Shown one piece after another: positions 53,497-63,175 of a DNA stretch of 64,000 nucleotides. The notes under the pieces were generated by a model, which worked only from the letters and a program-made list of their open reading frames with translations, searched no databases and was not told the DNA's origin. The first letter of the stretch is position 1. The number at the start of each line of letters is the position of its first letter. Position numbers and translations under genes: made by a program. The DNA is from an uncultured Muribaculaceae bacterium (GTDB lineage Bacteria; Bacteroidota; Bacteroidia; Bacteroidales; Muribaculaceae): positions 61,545 to 125,544 of the forward strand of contig CAJUPZ010000005.1 in the NCBI GenBank assembly GCA_910588065.1, in the 5' to 3' direction.

Positions 53497-53537
53497 ATAA
53501 AAAAAATCCGCAGAGATTAGCTCTGCGGATTTTTTTT
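53497..53537. terminator. bidirectional terminator between pgk and fldA
   Basis: AAATCCGCAGAG / CTCTGCGGATTT with a five-base loop, and A and T runs on the two sides. It serves both convergent genes. Confidence 0.92.
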
Positions 53538-53551
53538 ATTTCTTGTAGCAA

Positions 53552-54055
53552 TTACATCTGCGCGGATATTTCGGCACACCATTCCGATATCTTCCGGTCT
53601 GTCAGCTCGGGATGGTTGGCTTCATCAATCAAAAGCCCTACAGCTTTGCCGTTTCCCTCGTCAGCTTTCGACTCTTCGAATGAGTAGCCGGCTGTGGTGA
53701 AATCACCGATAAACTTCGCCCCGGTAGGCTGAAGTCGCTCGTAGATTATGCCTACAGCATTGCAGAATGTGTCCGACATATTCTCATCGCCGCAACCAAA
53801 CACGGCAACCTCTTTGCCGGCAAGAGAAAGCTCCTGCAGTCCGTTGAGAAAATCGTACCAGTCATCCTGCAACTCCCCTGCTCCCCAGGTGCTTGACCCA
53901 AGCAACAGCACATCGTAGTCGCCAACCTTGCTCGGAGCCGTTGTCGCCACATTCATTATATCGTCGGAGTCCACACCAAGCTTCTTTCCTATCTTTTTGG
54001 CCACATCTTCGGTTGTACCGGTGGTGGAGCCATAAAAAATACCTATCTTTTTCAT
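53552..54055 (-). CDS. fldA: flavodoxin
   Basis: 167 residues, long-chain type. A small FMN electron carrier. The phosphate loop IFYGSTTGTTEDVA is exact, followed by LLGSSTWGAGELQDDW with the FMN-stacking Trp, and GCGDENMSDTFCNA with the second aromatic site near it. The long-chain loop at about 115-140 is present. It may replace ferredoxin when iron is short. The stretch upstream (54060-54230) has no clear gene. Confidence 0.95.
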   Translation of the reverse strand: MKKIGIFYGSTTGTTEDVAKKIGKKLGVDSDDIMNVATTAPSKVGDYDVLLLGSSTWGAGELQDDWYDFLNGLQELSLAGKEVAVFGCGDENMSDTFCNAVGIIYERLQPTGAKFIGDFTTAGYSFEESKADEGNGKAVGLLIDEANHPELTDRKISEWCAEISAQM

Positions 54056-54227
54056 AAATCTGCTTTTTTTTGATTAAATTCTCATATCAAATCAACGCTT
54101 TTCACTCGCTATAAGTTCGGATTTGGCCTCGGCCGGAAGCACCTCTAACAATGTGTGCAGCTGACATTCTATGTCACAATTCAGTAAATAATATCGGTCT
54201 GTGGCTTTTTTTTGGCTGATTTTTAGT

Positions 54228-54235
54228 AATTTTGC
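54228..54235 (+). promoter_or_regulatory. -7 box of purH
   Basis: TAATTTTG, 28 bases before the purH ATG at 54264; no good -33 box. Confidence 0.5.
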
Positions 54236-54263
54236 AAGCAAAAGTATCATAACGCACAAGAGT

Positions 54264-55796
54264 ATGTCAGACATAAAGAAAATTAAGACCGCTTTGGTCT
54301 CCGTTTATCACAAGGATGGACTTGATGATATCTTATACATGCTTCACGAACAGGGAGTTAAATTTCTATCTACCGGAGGCACCCAATCATTCATCGAAAG
54401 CCTCGGCTATCCATGTCAGGCTGTAGAGGATCTCACATCCTACCCCTCCATTCTCGGAGGACGTGTCAAAACCCTTCACCCCAAAGTGTTCGGTGGCATA
54501 CTCGGCCGTCGCGAAAACGACTCTGACAAAGATCAGATGGCACAGTACGAGATTCCGGAAATAGACCTCGTCATTGTGGATCTCTATCCCTTTGAGGACA
54601 CTGTCGCTTCCGGCGCATCCCCCGAAGCTATCATCGAAAAAATCGATATAGGCGGCATATCTCTCATCCGCGCCGGCGCCAAAAACTTCAATGACGTTGT
54701 TATCGTAGCATCCAAAGCCCAATACAAACCTCTTGCAGAGATGATCGGTCGCAACGGCGCCCAGAGCTCTCTCGCAGAGCGCCGCTTCTTTGCCTGCGAG
54801 GCTTTCGCGGTATCCTCCGGCTACGACAGCGCTATCTACAATTACTTCGCTCAATCCAATACTCCGGAATACCTCCGCATTGCCATCGACGGCTCCAAGC
54901 CCATGCGCTATGGCGAGAACCCACATCAGAAAGGAGCTTTCTTCGGCAAATTCGATCAGATGTTCGACCAGCTGCATGGCAAGGAGATTTCCTACAACAA
55001 TCTTCTGGACATTGATGCCGCAGTGTCTCTTATTTCAGAATTCGGTGATAACACCCCCGCATTCGCAATCCTCAAGCACAACAATGCTTGTGGTCTCGCA
55101 GTGCGTCCCACAATCCATCAGGCATGGCTCGACGCCCTTGCCGGTGACCCCGTGAGCGCTTTCGGCGGTGTGCTCATCTCAAACACTGAGATCGATGCCG
55201 CAACAGCAACCGAAATCGACAAAATTTTCTTTGAGGTGATTATCGCGCCCTCCTACACTGCCGAGGCTCTTGAGATTCTCCGACACAAGAAAAACAGAAT
55301 CATCCTGGTGCAGCACGGCAAGCTCACTACCACCAAGCAGTTCCGCTCTATCCTCAATGGAGCGCTCGTGCAGGAAAGAGACCTCGCTGTTGAAACAGTT
55401 GCCGACCTCAACCAGGCTACCGAAAAGGCAGTCACCCCCGAGCAGGCCGCCGACCTGCTGTTTGCCAACAAAATTGTCAAACACAGCAAAAGCAACGCTA
55501 TTGTTCTTGCAAAGAACGGTCAGCTCCTTGCAAGCGGCATTGGCCAGACCTCCCGTGTCGACGCACTCCGCCAGAGCATAGCTAAAGCTCAGTCCTTCAA
55601 CTTCGACCTCAAGGGCGCTGTCATGGCTTCTGACGCATTCTTCCCCTTTGCAGATTGCGTTGAAATAGCACATCTGGCCGGTATAGATGCTGTGATACAG
55701 CCCGGCGGCTCTATCCGCGACCAGGAGACAGTAGACTACTGCAACAAAAACGGCATCGCCATGGTAACAACAGGCATACGCCACTTCAAACACTAA
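54264..55796 (+). CDS. purH: bifunctional AICAR transformylase / IMP cyclohydrolase
   Basis: 510 residues. It performs the last two steps of IMP synthesis. The N-terminal IMP cyclohydrolase (1-195) has LVSVYHKDGL, LSTGGTQSFI, GGRVKTLHPK and DLYPFEDT. The C-terminal transformylase begins at MRYGENPHQKGAF and includes the catalytic KHNNACGLA, SAFGGV, and DAFFPFADCVE. The ATG at 54264 gives the family length; in-frame codons upstream lie in the promoter. mreB follows after 37 bases and may share the transcript. Confidence 0.95.
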   Translation: MSDIKKIKTALVSVYHKDGLDDILYMLHEQGVKFLSTGGTQSFIESLGYPCQAVEDLTSYPSILGGRVKTLHPKVFGGILGRRENDSDKDQMAQYEIPEIDLVIVDLYPFEDTVASGASPEAIIEKIDIGGISLIRAGAKNFNDVVIVASKAQYKPLAEMIGRNGAQSSLAERRFFACEAFAVSSGYDSAIYNYFAQSNTPEYLRIAIDGSKPMRYGENPHQKGAFFGKFDQMFDQLHGKEISYNNLLDIDAAVSLISEFGDNTPAFAILKHNNACGLAVRPTIHQAWLDALAGDPVSAFGGVLISNTEIDAATATEIDKIFFEVIIAPSYTAEALEILRHKKNRIILVQHGKLTTTKQFRSILNGALVQERDLAVETVADLNQATEKAVTPEQAADLLFANKIVKHSKSNAIVLAKNGQLLASGIGQTSRVDALRQSIAKAQSFNFDLKGAVMASDAFFPFADCVEIAHLAGIDAVIQPGGSIRDQETVDYCNKNGIAMVTTGIRHFKH

Positions 55797-55833
55797 TTCT
55801 AACACTCCTAATAATAAATAATATATATTCAAA

Positions 55834-56853
55834 ATGGGACTCTTTTCATTGACCAAAGAGATCGCTATAGACCTCGGTACGGCCAATACCATCATAATCC
55901 ACAATGACAAGATAGTCATTGACGAACCCTCCATAGTCGCAATTGAGATGCGAACCGAAAAGCTCATTGCCGTAGGCAAGGAAGCTCAGCTCATGCGCGG
56001 TAAGGAGCATGAAGGCATCCGCACTATCCGCCCGCTGCGCACCGGCGTCATTGCCGACTTCAAAGCCGCTGAAATGATGATACGCGGTTTTGTTGAGAAA
56101 GCAAGCTCAAAAAGCCGTTGGTTCAGCCCCTCGCTGCGAATGGTTGTCGGCATTCCTTCCGGCGCTTCCGAAGTGGAGATACGTGCGGTGCGTGACTCCT
56201 CCGAGCACGCCGGCGGACGCGACGTATACATGATTTACGAGCCGATGGCAGCTGCCCTCGGTATTGGCCTCGATGTCCTCGCTCCGGAAGGCAACATGAT
56301 TGTGGATATAGGTGGCGGAACAACCGAAATAGCCGTGATATCTCTTGGTGGCATTGTCAGCAACAAGAGCATCAAGATTGCCGGTGATGACCTCACAAAC
56401 GACATTCAGGACCACATGAGCCGTGTGCACAACGTAAAGGTTGGCGAACGCACTGCCGAACTCATAAAAATGAATGTAGGCTCAGCACTCACTGAGCTCG
56501 AGAATCCTGTTGACGACTATGTAGTTCATGGCCCAAACAGAATGAACGCTCTGCCGATGGAGGTGCCGGTATCATATCAGGAAATATCCCACAGTATTGA
56601 GAAATCTATCTCCAAGATTGAGGCAGCTGTGCTCTCCGCTCTCGAGCAGACACCCCCGGAACTCTACGCCGACATTGTCAAAAACGGCATATACCTTGCC
56701 GGTGGCGGTGCCCTGCTGCGCGGCCTCGACAAACGTCTTACCGACAAAATAGGCATACAGTTCCACATAGCCGAAGACCCCCTGCTCGCCGTAGCAAAAG
56801 GCACTGGTGTGGCCCTCAAAAACATTGACAAATTTTCATTCCTTATTCGTTGA
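55834..56853 (+). CDS. mreB: MreB, rod-shape actin homologue
   Basis: 339 residues. A cytosolic filament under the membrane that guides lateral wall synthesis. Phosphate-1 motif AIDLGTANT, the LRTGVIADF segment, phosphate-2 MIVDIGGGTTEIAV and the adenosine motif YLAGGGALLRGLD are all present. It heads the mreB-mreC-mreD-mrdA-rodA order that is widely conserved. Confidence 0.96.
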   Translation: MGLFSLTKEIAIDLGTANTIIIHNDKIVIDEPSIVAIEMRTEKLIAVGKEAQLMRGKEHEGIRTIRPLRTGVIADFKAAEMMIRGFVEKASSKSRWFSPSLRMVVGIPSGASEVEIRAVRDSSEHAGGRDVYMIYEPMAAALGIGLDVLAPEGNMIVDIGGGTTEIAVISLGGIVSNKSIKIAGDDLTNDIQDHMSRVHNVKVGERTAELIKMNVGSALTELENPVDDYVVHGPNRMNALPMEVPVSYQEISHSIEKSISKIEAAVLSALEQTPPELYADIVKNGIYLAGGGALLRGLDKRLTDKIGIQFHIAEDPLLAVAKGTGVALKNIDKFSFLIR

Positions 56854-56916
56854 CAATTGCCTCCGGCTACACCTTATTATATATAGGGGATAGCCCGGAA
56901 GGTTTATTTGACGGCT

Positions 56917-57774
56917 GTGAGAAATCTCATCAACTTTCTTTTCCGTTATAGCGCGTGGATTTTATTCATAGTCTACACGGTAGCCAGTTGTGTGCTCCTG
57001 TTTCGCAACAACCCGTATCAGCGCCATGTATTTCTCACTTCCGCAAACTCCGTCACATCAGGCATTTACTCAGCATCCTCCGCCGTTACATCATACTTCA
57101 ACCTTAAAGGTATAAACGAAGACCTGCAGAGACGCAACGCTGACCTTGAACTTGAAATTCTGAATCTCAAACGCACCCTTAGCGCTTATCGCGAAAAGGA
57201 GTATGCCGACTCTGTGCCGGTTGACTCCTCTTTGCAGCGCTACTCATTCATAACCGCTCATGTGATCAACAACTCCATATCCAGGAGCCACAACTACATT
57301 ACCCTAAACAAAGGGGCGCTTGACGGCCTCCGCCCGGAAATGGGAGTTGTTGACCAAAACGGTGTGGTAGGTATTGTGAACATCGTCGGCGCACACTCCG
57401 CAAGAGTCATTTCCCTGCTCAACCCTCACCTGAGACTCTCTTGCAAAGTAAAAGGCCACAACCATGTCGGCTCGCTCGTCTGGCAAGGTGCGGACTATAC
57501 TTCCGCCATACTTGAAGAGTTGCCGCGACACGCTGAATTCTCAAACGGTGACACTATTGTCACAAGCGGTTACTCAACAGTATTCCCCGAAGGCGTGCCT
57601 GTCGGTGTGGTAGAGTCCGGAATGAAAGATCATGACGAAAACTTCTATGCCCTGAAAGTCAAGCTGTTCACCGATTTCTCCACACTGTCGACGGTCAGAG
57701 TTATCAAAGACAGCATGACCGACGAAATCAAATCTATCGAAAACTCCGAGGTAAAACCCGCCAAGAAACCATAA
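56917..57774 (+). CDS. mreC: MreC, periplasmic scaffold of the elongasome
   Basis: 285 residues. One transmembrane helix (about 10-30, SAWILFIVYTVASCVLLF), then a coiled coil (about 60-100) and the beta domains with ITLNKGALDGLRPEMGVVDQNGVVGIV, typical of MreC. It links MreB to PBP2. I chose the GTG at 56917 (MRNLINFLF), which matches the usual N-terminus; a TTG nine bases earlier is possible. mreB ends 63 bases upstream and mreD starts 3 bases downstream. Confidence 0.9.
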   Translation: MRNLINFLFRYSAWILFIVYTVASCVLLFRNNPYQRHVFLTSANSVTSGIYSASSAVTSYFNLKGINEDLQRRNADLELEILNLKRTLSAYREKEYADSVPVDSSLQRYSFITAHVINNSISRSHNYITLNKGALDGLRPEMGVVDQNGVVGIVNIVGAHSARVISLLNPHLRLSCKVKGHNHVGSLVWQGADYTSAILEELPRHAEFSNGDTIVTSGYSTVFPEGVPVGVVESGMKDHDENFYALKVKLFTDFSTLSTVRVIKDSMTDEIKSIENSEVKPAKKP

Positions 57775-57777
57775 GGC

Positions 57778-58299
57778 ATGAGTAAGTTAACATTCAAATT
57801 CATATTACTCACCGTCATCCTTGTACTGCTTCAGGCCGTGGGGCTCAACCATATATGTCTCTTTGGCATTGCGGTAGGATTCATATACATATATGTAATC
57901 CTTCACCTGCCTATAGACCTGTCTCAGAACTGGGCTCTGACAATCGGTTTCTTACTCGGACTGGTAATAGACACATTCTCCGACACTCAGGGGGTCTGCG
58001 CACTCTCATGCACAATACTTGCCGCGGTAAGAGGCAAAGTACTGAAACTTTACCTGCCCCGCGAAGAAGAGCTCACAGACCCATGCCCGAGCTTTAAATC
58101 CATCGGAGCTCCCATATTTCTGAAATACACCGTCACGATGTCGCTCATCTACTGCACCACAATTTTTATCGTCGACGCCTTTTCCTTTTTTTCTCCGGTG
58201 ATACTCCTGCTTAAAATCCTCTCAAGCACACTCTTGACATGGCTCCTGTTAATCGCCGTAGACACCATTATTTCACACCGTGATGAGAAAAGACTATAA
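57778..58299 (+). CDS. mreD: MreD, membrane partner of MreC
   Basis: 173 residues, nearly all hydrophobic, with five or six membrane segments. The central GFLLGLVIDTFSDTQGVCALSCTILA carries the conserved Asp and small residues of MreD. Sequence conservation in this family is low, so position between mreC and mrdA is part of the evidence. The last 17 bases overlap mrdA. Confidence 0.88.
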   Translation: MSKLTFKFILLTVILVLLQAVGLNHICLFGIAVGFIYIYVILHLPIDLSQNWALTIGFLLGLVIDTFSDTQGVCALSCTILAAVRGKVLKLYLPREEELTDPCPSFKSIGAPIFLKYTVTMSLIYCTTIFIVDAFSFFSPVILLLKILSSTLLTWLLLIAVDTIISHRDEKRL

Positions 58300-60145
58300 T
58301 CTCGAAAAACGAAAATACGTCATCGGCGGGTTTATTGTCATCATTGTCTGTATATTTCTTATTCGGCTATTCAACCTCCAGGTTGCCGACTCTAAGTACA
58401 AAGCATACGCCGACTCAAACGCTTTCCTCAAAAAAGCCATATACCCTTCACGCGGTATAATTTATGACCGTAACGGCAAAGTTGTGGTATTCAACCAGCC
58501 GGCCTACGATGTGATGCTCATTCCGAAAGATGTACAGCAGTTCGACACCCTCGACTTTTGCCGTACCCTCTCCATCACACCCGAGCAACTCAAAAAAAGG
58601 TTTGTCGACATGAAGGACCGCCGCCTCAATCCCGGCTACTCCTCATATTCTCCACAGACCCTGATGACCCACCTTTCCGCAGAAGACTATGGCCGTCTTC
58701 AGGAAAAAATGTACCGCTATCCCGGCTTCTTCATCCAGAAGCGCATTCTCCGTGAATATGGCTACGATGCCGCAGCCAATGTCCTCGGAAACATCCGTGA
58801 GGTTTCCCAGTCAGACATCGACAAAGACCCCTACTACTCGCCCGGCGACTACACCGGCGACCTCGGCGTCGAAAAAAGCTACGAACAATATCTCCGCGGC
58901 GAAAAAGGAGCCGAAATCCTTATCCGTGACGCCAAAGGACAAATTCAAGGACGATATGAGAACGGCGCTCATGACAAATCGGCTGTCTCAGGAAAAAACC
59001 TCAAGCTAAGCATTGACATTGAGCTTCAGCAATATGCAGAATCCCTGATGGTCAACAAAATAGGTGCTATAGTGGCTATTGAGCCCGAATCCGGCGAGAT
59101 ACTCGCAATGGTCTCCGCTCCCACCTACAGCCCCTCCCTCCTTGTCGGAAGGCAACGGGGTGCCAACTACCGCCGGCTTGTCAACGACAAATACAAGCCG
59201 CTCTACGACCGCGCACTCATGGGTGCCTACCCCCCGGGCTCAACATTCAAGCCAGGACAAGGACTCATACTGCTCCAGGAGGACATAATTAACCTGTCCA
59301 CAGCATACCCCTGCTACGGAGGCTACATCAATGCCGGCCTCAAAGTCGGTTGCCATGGCCACGGTTCCCCGCTGCCCCTGAAACCCGCTCTTCAGACATC
59401 CTGCAACGCTTTCTTCTGCTGGGGCCTCAAGAATATGCTCGACAGACGCTCCAAATATGGAAGCACAGCCGAAGCCTTCGAGGTTTGGAAAAAACACCTT
59501 GTGTCACTCGGCTACGGCTACAAACTCGGAGTCGACCTCCCCGGTGAAAAACGTGGATTTATCCCAAACGCCAAATTCTACAACGACCGCTACGGCGAAA
59601 ACCGTTGGAACGGCAACACTATCATATCTGTAGCCATCGGACAGGGCGAAATCCTCGCAACTCCCATTCAGATTGCAAACCTATGCGCATCGATTGCAAA
59701 CAGAGGCTGGTTCATAACACCCCACGTGGTCAAGGAAATAGAAGACACGGTTATGCCGGCTGACCTTATTGCGAAGCGCTTCCCAACCATTGACCAAAAC
59801 CACTTCCACGACGTTGCGGAAGGCATGAGAATGGCCGTGCTCGGCGGCACATGCACCATAGCGAACCTGCCCGACATCGAAGTGGCCGGCAAAACCGGCA
59901 CCGCCCAGAATCCACACGGCAAAGACCACTCAGCCTTTATCGGTTTCGCTCCATACAACAACCCTAAGATTGCAGTATGCGTATATGTGGAAAATGCCGG
60001 CTACGGAGCAACATACGGCGTGCCTATAGGTTCGCTCGTCATTGAAAAATACCTCAAAGGTCATATTTCCGAAAATAGAAAATACCTCGAACAGAGAATG
60101 CTCGAATCAAACACCATAATATACAGTGGAGTCAAAAAACATTAA
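58283..60145 (+). CDS. mrdA: penicillin-binding protein 2
   Basis: 620 residues. The elongation-specific transpeptidase. An N-terminal membrane anchor (YVIGGFIVIIVCIFLIRLF) is followed by a dimerisation domain with YPSRGIIYDRNGKVV and DLGVEKSYEQYLRG. The transpeptidase domain has S-x2-K in PGSTFKPG, S-x-N in TSCNAFF and K-T-G in AGKTGTAQN. The ATG at 58283 is preferred over a GTG three bases earlier. It overlaps rodA by 20 bases. Confidence 0.95.
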   Translation: MRKDYNLEKRKYVIGGFIVIIVCIFLIRLFNLQVADSKYKAYADSNAFLKKAIYPSRGIIYDRNGKVVVFNQPAYDVMLIPKDVQQFDTLDFCRTLSITPEQLKKRFVDMKDRRLNPGYSSYSPQTLMTHLSAEDYGRLQEKMYRYPGFFIQKRILREYGYDAAANVLGNIREVSQSDIDKDPYYSPGDYTGDLGVEKSYEQYLRGEKGAEILIRDAKGQIQGRYENGAHDKSAVSGKNLKLSIDIELQQYAESLMVNKIGAIVAIEPESGEILAMVSAPTYSPSLLVGRQRGANYRRLVNDKYKPLYDRALMGAYPPGSTFKPGQGLILLQEDIINLSTAYPCYGGYINAGLKVGCHGHGSPLPLKPALQTSCNAFFCWGLKNMLDRRSKYGSTAEAFEVWKKHLVSLGYGYKLGVDLPGEKRGFIPNAKFYNDRYGENRWNGNTIISVAIGQGEILATPIQIANLCASIANRGWFITPHVVKEIEDTVMPADLIAKRFPTIDQNHFHDVAEGMRMAVLGGTCTIANLPDIEVAGKTGTAQNPHGKDHSAFIGFAPYNNPKIAVCVYVENAGYGATYGVPIGSLVIEKYLKGHISENRKYLEQRMLESNTIIYSGVKKH

Positions 60146-61592
60146 CCAATCATATTTCAGATATGTCGACTGGCTCACTGTCGGCATATACATTATCTTG
60201 GTAATTGCCGGAGTGTTCAGCGTATACGCCGCCAGCTACGACTTTGACAACGCAAGCATATTCGACTTCAACGAATTCTCAGGCAAGCAGATCCGATGGA
60301 TCGGCTGCGCACTCGCACTCGCACTGATGATTCTGCTGATTGACAACAGACTCTACGAAACATACGCTTACCCAATATACATATTCGTTCTGCTGCTGAT
60401 GGTCATAACCATATTCGTGGCCCCGGACATACAAGGCTCCCGCTCATGGATTGTCCTCGGCCCGGTAAGCTTCCAGAGCGCCGAATTTGGAAAATTCGCC
60501 ACCGCCCTCGCCCTCGCAAAACTCTTCAGCACTTACAACTTCAAACTCAACGAATCTGCCGCAAACTATTTCAAGTCACTGCTCATCATATTCCTCCCCG
60601 TAGCACTCATTCTCGCTCAGAAAGAAACCGGCTCAGCCCTCGCCTATATGGCCCTGTTCTTCGTCCTATACCGCGAAGGCATGAGCGGACTCGTGCTCTC
60701 CGCTGCCCTGCTCGCAGTAGTGTTCTTCGTCCTTGCGGTAAAATACTCCGAAATCCCGTTCATGGGCATATCGCTCGGCGAAGCAGCCGTTTTCATCATC
60801 ATAATGGCTGTGATGGTCATAATGCTCGCCTTCTTCTGCAAAAAATTCGTTGCCGCACGAAACACACTCCTTTGGTTTGCCGCCACAACCCTTATCGCCC
60901 TTACCTTCCACTGGTGCGGTTTCACACTCCCCGGCCTGCCTTTCTTCCTGTCAGTAGTAGGAGTTGCCACAGCATACTGCATTATCCTCGCCCTGCATGG
61001 CGACCCCCGCAAACTGTTGCTAACTGCCGGAGCAGCAATAGTATCGGTCATATTCCTGTTTTCCGTAAACTACGCATTCACATCAGTGCTGCAACCACAC
61101 CAGCAGCAGCGAATAAAAGTGACCCTCGGACTCGAAGAAGACCTCCTCAATGCCGGCTACAACGTAAACCAATCCAAGATAGCGATAGGCTCCGGAGGTA
61201 TGTTCGGCAAAGGCTTCCTTAACGGCACACAGACCAAACTCAAATATGTGCCCGAACAGCACACCGACTTCATATTCTGCACCATTGGCGAAGAAAAAGG
61301 ATTTGCCGGTTCTGCAGCCGTGCTACTCATATTCCTCGCCCTAATACTCCGCACCATACACCTCGCCGAGCGCCAGCCAACCACATTCGGCCGTGTCTAC
61401 GCATACTGCGTAGCCTCATATCTCATATTCCACCTCGGGGTCAACATAGGCATGGTAATAGGACTATGCCCCGTAATCGGAATACCACTCCCATTCTTCA
61501 GCTATGGAGGATCAAGCCTATGGAGCTTCACAATACTCCTCTTCATAATGCTCCGGATTGACGCAGCCCGCCGCGGACACCTCACATACTGA
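60126..61592 (+). CDS. rodA: RodA, SEDS glycosyltransferase of the elongasome
   Basis: 488 residues, about ten membrane segments. A SEDS peptidoglycan polymerase that works with PBP2. GSRSWIVLGPVSFQSAEFGKFATALALAK near residue 100 and the C-terminal PEQHTDFIFCTIGEEKGFAGS and VIGIPLPFFSYGGSSLW are the family motifs. It is longer than E. coli RodA by about 110 residues, in an extra central membrane region (about 190-310), as in other Bacteroidales. The start is a GTG inside the end of mrdA; no nearby ATG fits. Confidence 0.92.
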   Translation: MESKNINQSYFRYVDWLTVGIYIILVIAGVFSVYAASYDFDNASIFDFNEFSGKQIRWIGCALALALMILLIDNRLYETYAYPIYIFVLLLMVITIFVAPDIQGSRSWIVLGPVSFQSAEFGKFATALALAKLFSTYNFKLNESAANYFKSLLIIFLPVALILAQKETGSALAYMALFFVLYREGMSGLVLSAALLAVVFFVLAVKYSEIPFMGISLGEAAVFIIIMAVMVIMLAFFCKKFVAARNTLLWFAATTLIALTFHWCGFTLPGLPFFLSVVGVATAYCIILALHGDPRKLLLTAGAAIVSVIFLFSVNYAFTSVLQPHQQQRIKVTLGLEEDLLNAGYNVNQSKIAIGSGGMFGKGFLNGTQTKLKYVPEQHTDFIFCTIGEEKGFAGSAAVLLIFLALILRTIHLAERQPTTFGRVYAYCVASYLIFHLGVNIGMVIGLCPVIGIPLPFFSYGGSSLWSFTILLFIMLRIDAARRGHLTY

Positions 61593-61626
61593 CCCGCCCG
61601 AATACCGCCAATTACCGACCCCTAAA

Positions 61627-61658
61627 TTTGCATACCCCGCATCTGTGTTGTAATTTTG
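61627..61658 (+). promoter_or_regulatory. consensus promoter of the LysE-family gene
   Basis: TTTG (61627-61630), 20 bases, TAATTTTG (61651-61658). The box ends two bases before ATG 61661 and five before ATG 61664, so the message is expected to be leaderless. Confidence 0.72.
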
Positions 61659-61660
61659 CA

Positions 61661-62308
61661 ATGATGGAAAGCGTTGTAAACATAATGCTCACCGGCACAC
61701 TCATCGGCCTCCTCATATCAGCGCCGATGGGTCCCATCGGCATGCTCGTTATCCAACGCACCCTCAACAAAGGACGCTCCGCTGCATTCGTCACCGGAAT
61801 AGGAGCCTCACTATCCGACCTCATATACTGCCTCCTCACCGGACTTGGACTATCTTTCGTCACCGACTTCATCGAATCAAACCAAAACGTCCTGCAGGTA
61901 ATCGGCAGCCTCGTGCTCATCATCTACGCCATATACCTCTTTAGAAACAACCCATCCCGCTCGCTCAAAACACCTGCGGAAACAGCAAACAACTACTGGC
62001 GTGACTTTGTAACAGGATTCCTCTTCACATTCTCAAACCCCCTGATCCTCTTCTTCATCATCGGACTCTTCGCCCGATTCAACTTCCTTGACACCAACTA
62101 CCGCTTCTACCACTACATCCTCGGCTATATCAGCATAATTATCGGAGCTATCGGTTGGTGGTTCCTCATAACATATTTCGTAAACAAAGTCCGCGCCCAC
62201 TTCAACGTCCGCTCAATGTGGCTCGTAAACCGCACTATTGCGGTGATACTGCTCGCAATGGCTTCCGTAGGATTTGTGCTCGGCATTAAAGAACTCTTCA
62301 ATCTATGA
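61661..62308 (+). CDS. LysE-family amino-acid or metabolite exporter
   Basis: 215 residues with six hydrophobic segments. The LysE/RhtB signature APMGPIGMLVIQRTLNKGR near the first helix and GFLFTFSNPLILFFIIGLFA in the middle are clear. Such proteins export amino acids or related small molecules. The substrate cannot be read. The start is ATG 61661 or the adjacent 61664; the promoter favours the second. It overlaps the next gene as ATGA. Confidence 0.87.
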   Translation: MMESVVNIMLTGTLIGLLISAPMGPIGMLVIQRTLNKGRSAAFVTGIGASLSDLIYCLLTGLGLSFVTDFIESNQNVLQVIGSLVLIIYAIYLFRNNPSRSLKTPAETANNYWRDFVTGFLFTFSNPLILFFIIGLFARFNFLDTNYRFYHYILGYISIIIGAIGWWFLITYFVNKVRAHFNVRSMWLVNRTIAVILLAMASVGFVLGIKELFNL

Positions 62309-62964
62309 ACCAAGAAAAGAAAAAACTCAGCGTACCTTATCTCCCCGAACTCGATTCAATGGATCTCGAGCAAGTGGCAACCATCCTTGACGAAAAAGGC
62401 ACAAAACGAACCGTCGACTGCCTTAACTGGAAAGACGAATTCCCCTACCACCCCCTCACAGCATTCTCTATAGCCCACTCCGACACCTGCATATACATCG
62501 ACTTCTTTGTTCGCTGCAACTACCTCCGCGCCGTAAACGACAAAAACAACTCTGACGTATATCAGGACAGCTGCGTTGAATTCTTCGTTGCTCCCGATGG
62601 AATTGCCCCGTACTACAACTTCGAATTCAACTGCATCGGCACAATACACGCAGCCAAGCGAATGGACCGCCACAGCGGACAGCTCCTCTCCGACGACCAG
62701 CTCAACAAAGTGCGCCGCTACGCTTCTTGTGGCACACGCCCATTCAACGAACTCGAAGGAATGTTCTCCTGGAACCTCATCGTTGCAATACCGCTCGAAC
62801 TCATCGGCATCAAATACCAAGGCTCCCCCATAGTGCTGCACGGCAACTTCTACAAATGTGCCGACGCAACCTCCGAACCCCACTACCTCTCATGGTTCCC
62901 TATCGACACCCCTCACCCCGACTATCACCGCCCAGAATTTTTCGGAGAAATAACACTCGAATAA
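62305..62964 (+). CDS. CBM9-like (DOMON-related) carbohydrate-binding protein
   Basis: 219 residues, no signal peptide. The beta-sandwich pattern of family 9 carbohydrate-binding proteins is seen in CIYIDFFVRCNYLRAVN, the DSCVEFFVAPDG block, YYNFEFNCIGTIHAA and the closing WFPIDTPHPDYHRPEFFGEITLE. Bacteroidetes stand-alone members of this type are common and uncharacterised. It is translationally coupled to the LysE exporter. No terminator is obvious before the tRNA promoter. Confidence 0.8.
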   Translation: MNQEKKKLSVPYLPELDSMDLEQVATILDEKGTKRTVDCLNWKDEFPYHPLTAFSIAHSDTCIYIDFFVRCNYLRAVNDKNNSDVYQDSCVEFFVAPDGIAPYYNFEFNCIGTIHAAKRMDRHSGQLLSDDQLNKVRRYASCGTRPFNELEGMFSWNLIVAIPLELIGIKYQGSPIVLHGNFYKCADATSEPHYLSWFPIDTPHPDYHRPEFFGEITLE

Positions 62965-63029
62965 CACTCTGTGTATTAGACTCTTGACGCTGACTGCTCA
63001 AAAACAGTCAAAAAAAATCACCGAAAAAT

Positions 63030-63060
63030 TTTGGCAAATAAAAAAAACTCCCTACCTTTG
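63030..63060 (+). promoter_or_regulatory. promoter of tRNA-Glu
   Basis: TTTG (63030-63033), 19 bases, TACCTTTG (63053-63060), about 33 bases before the tRNA. Confidence 0.78.
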
Positions 63061-63093
63061 CAGTGTCGAAACAACAAAACTCGACATCATAAT

Positions 63094-63166
63094 GGTGATT
63101 TAGTGTAGTGGCCTAGCACGCCACCCTCTCACGGTGGAGACCCGGGTTCGATTCCCGGATTCACTA
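63094..63166 (+). tRNA. tRNA-Glu (anticodon CTC)
   Basis: A 73-base cloverleaf. Acceptor arms GGTGATT and ATTCACT pair with one mismatch and a wobble. The anticodon stem CCACC / GGTGG holds the loop CTCTCAC, anticodon CTC. The T arm is CCGGG-TTCGATT-CCCGG. CCA is not encoded. Confidence 0.93.
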
Positions 63167-63175
63167 CACACCTTG

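Noticed and set aside
54092..54274. Leftward 60-codon frame upstream of fldA as a possible small gene
   Set aside because: No good start within the part that reads like protein, its 5' end overlaps the purH promoter, and no -7 box fits. The C-terminal part could be a fragment, but I cannot support it.
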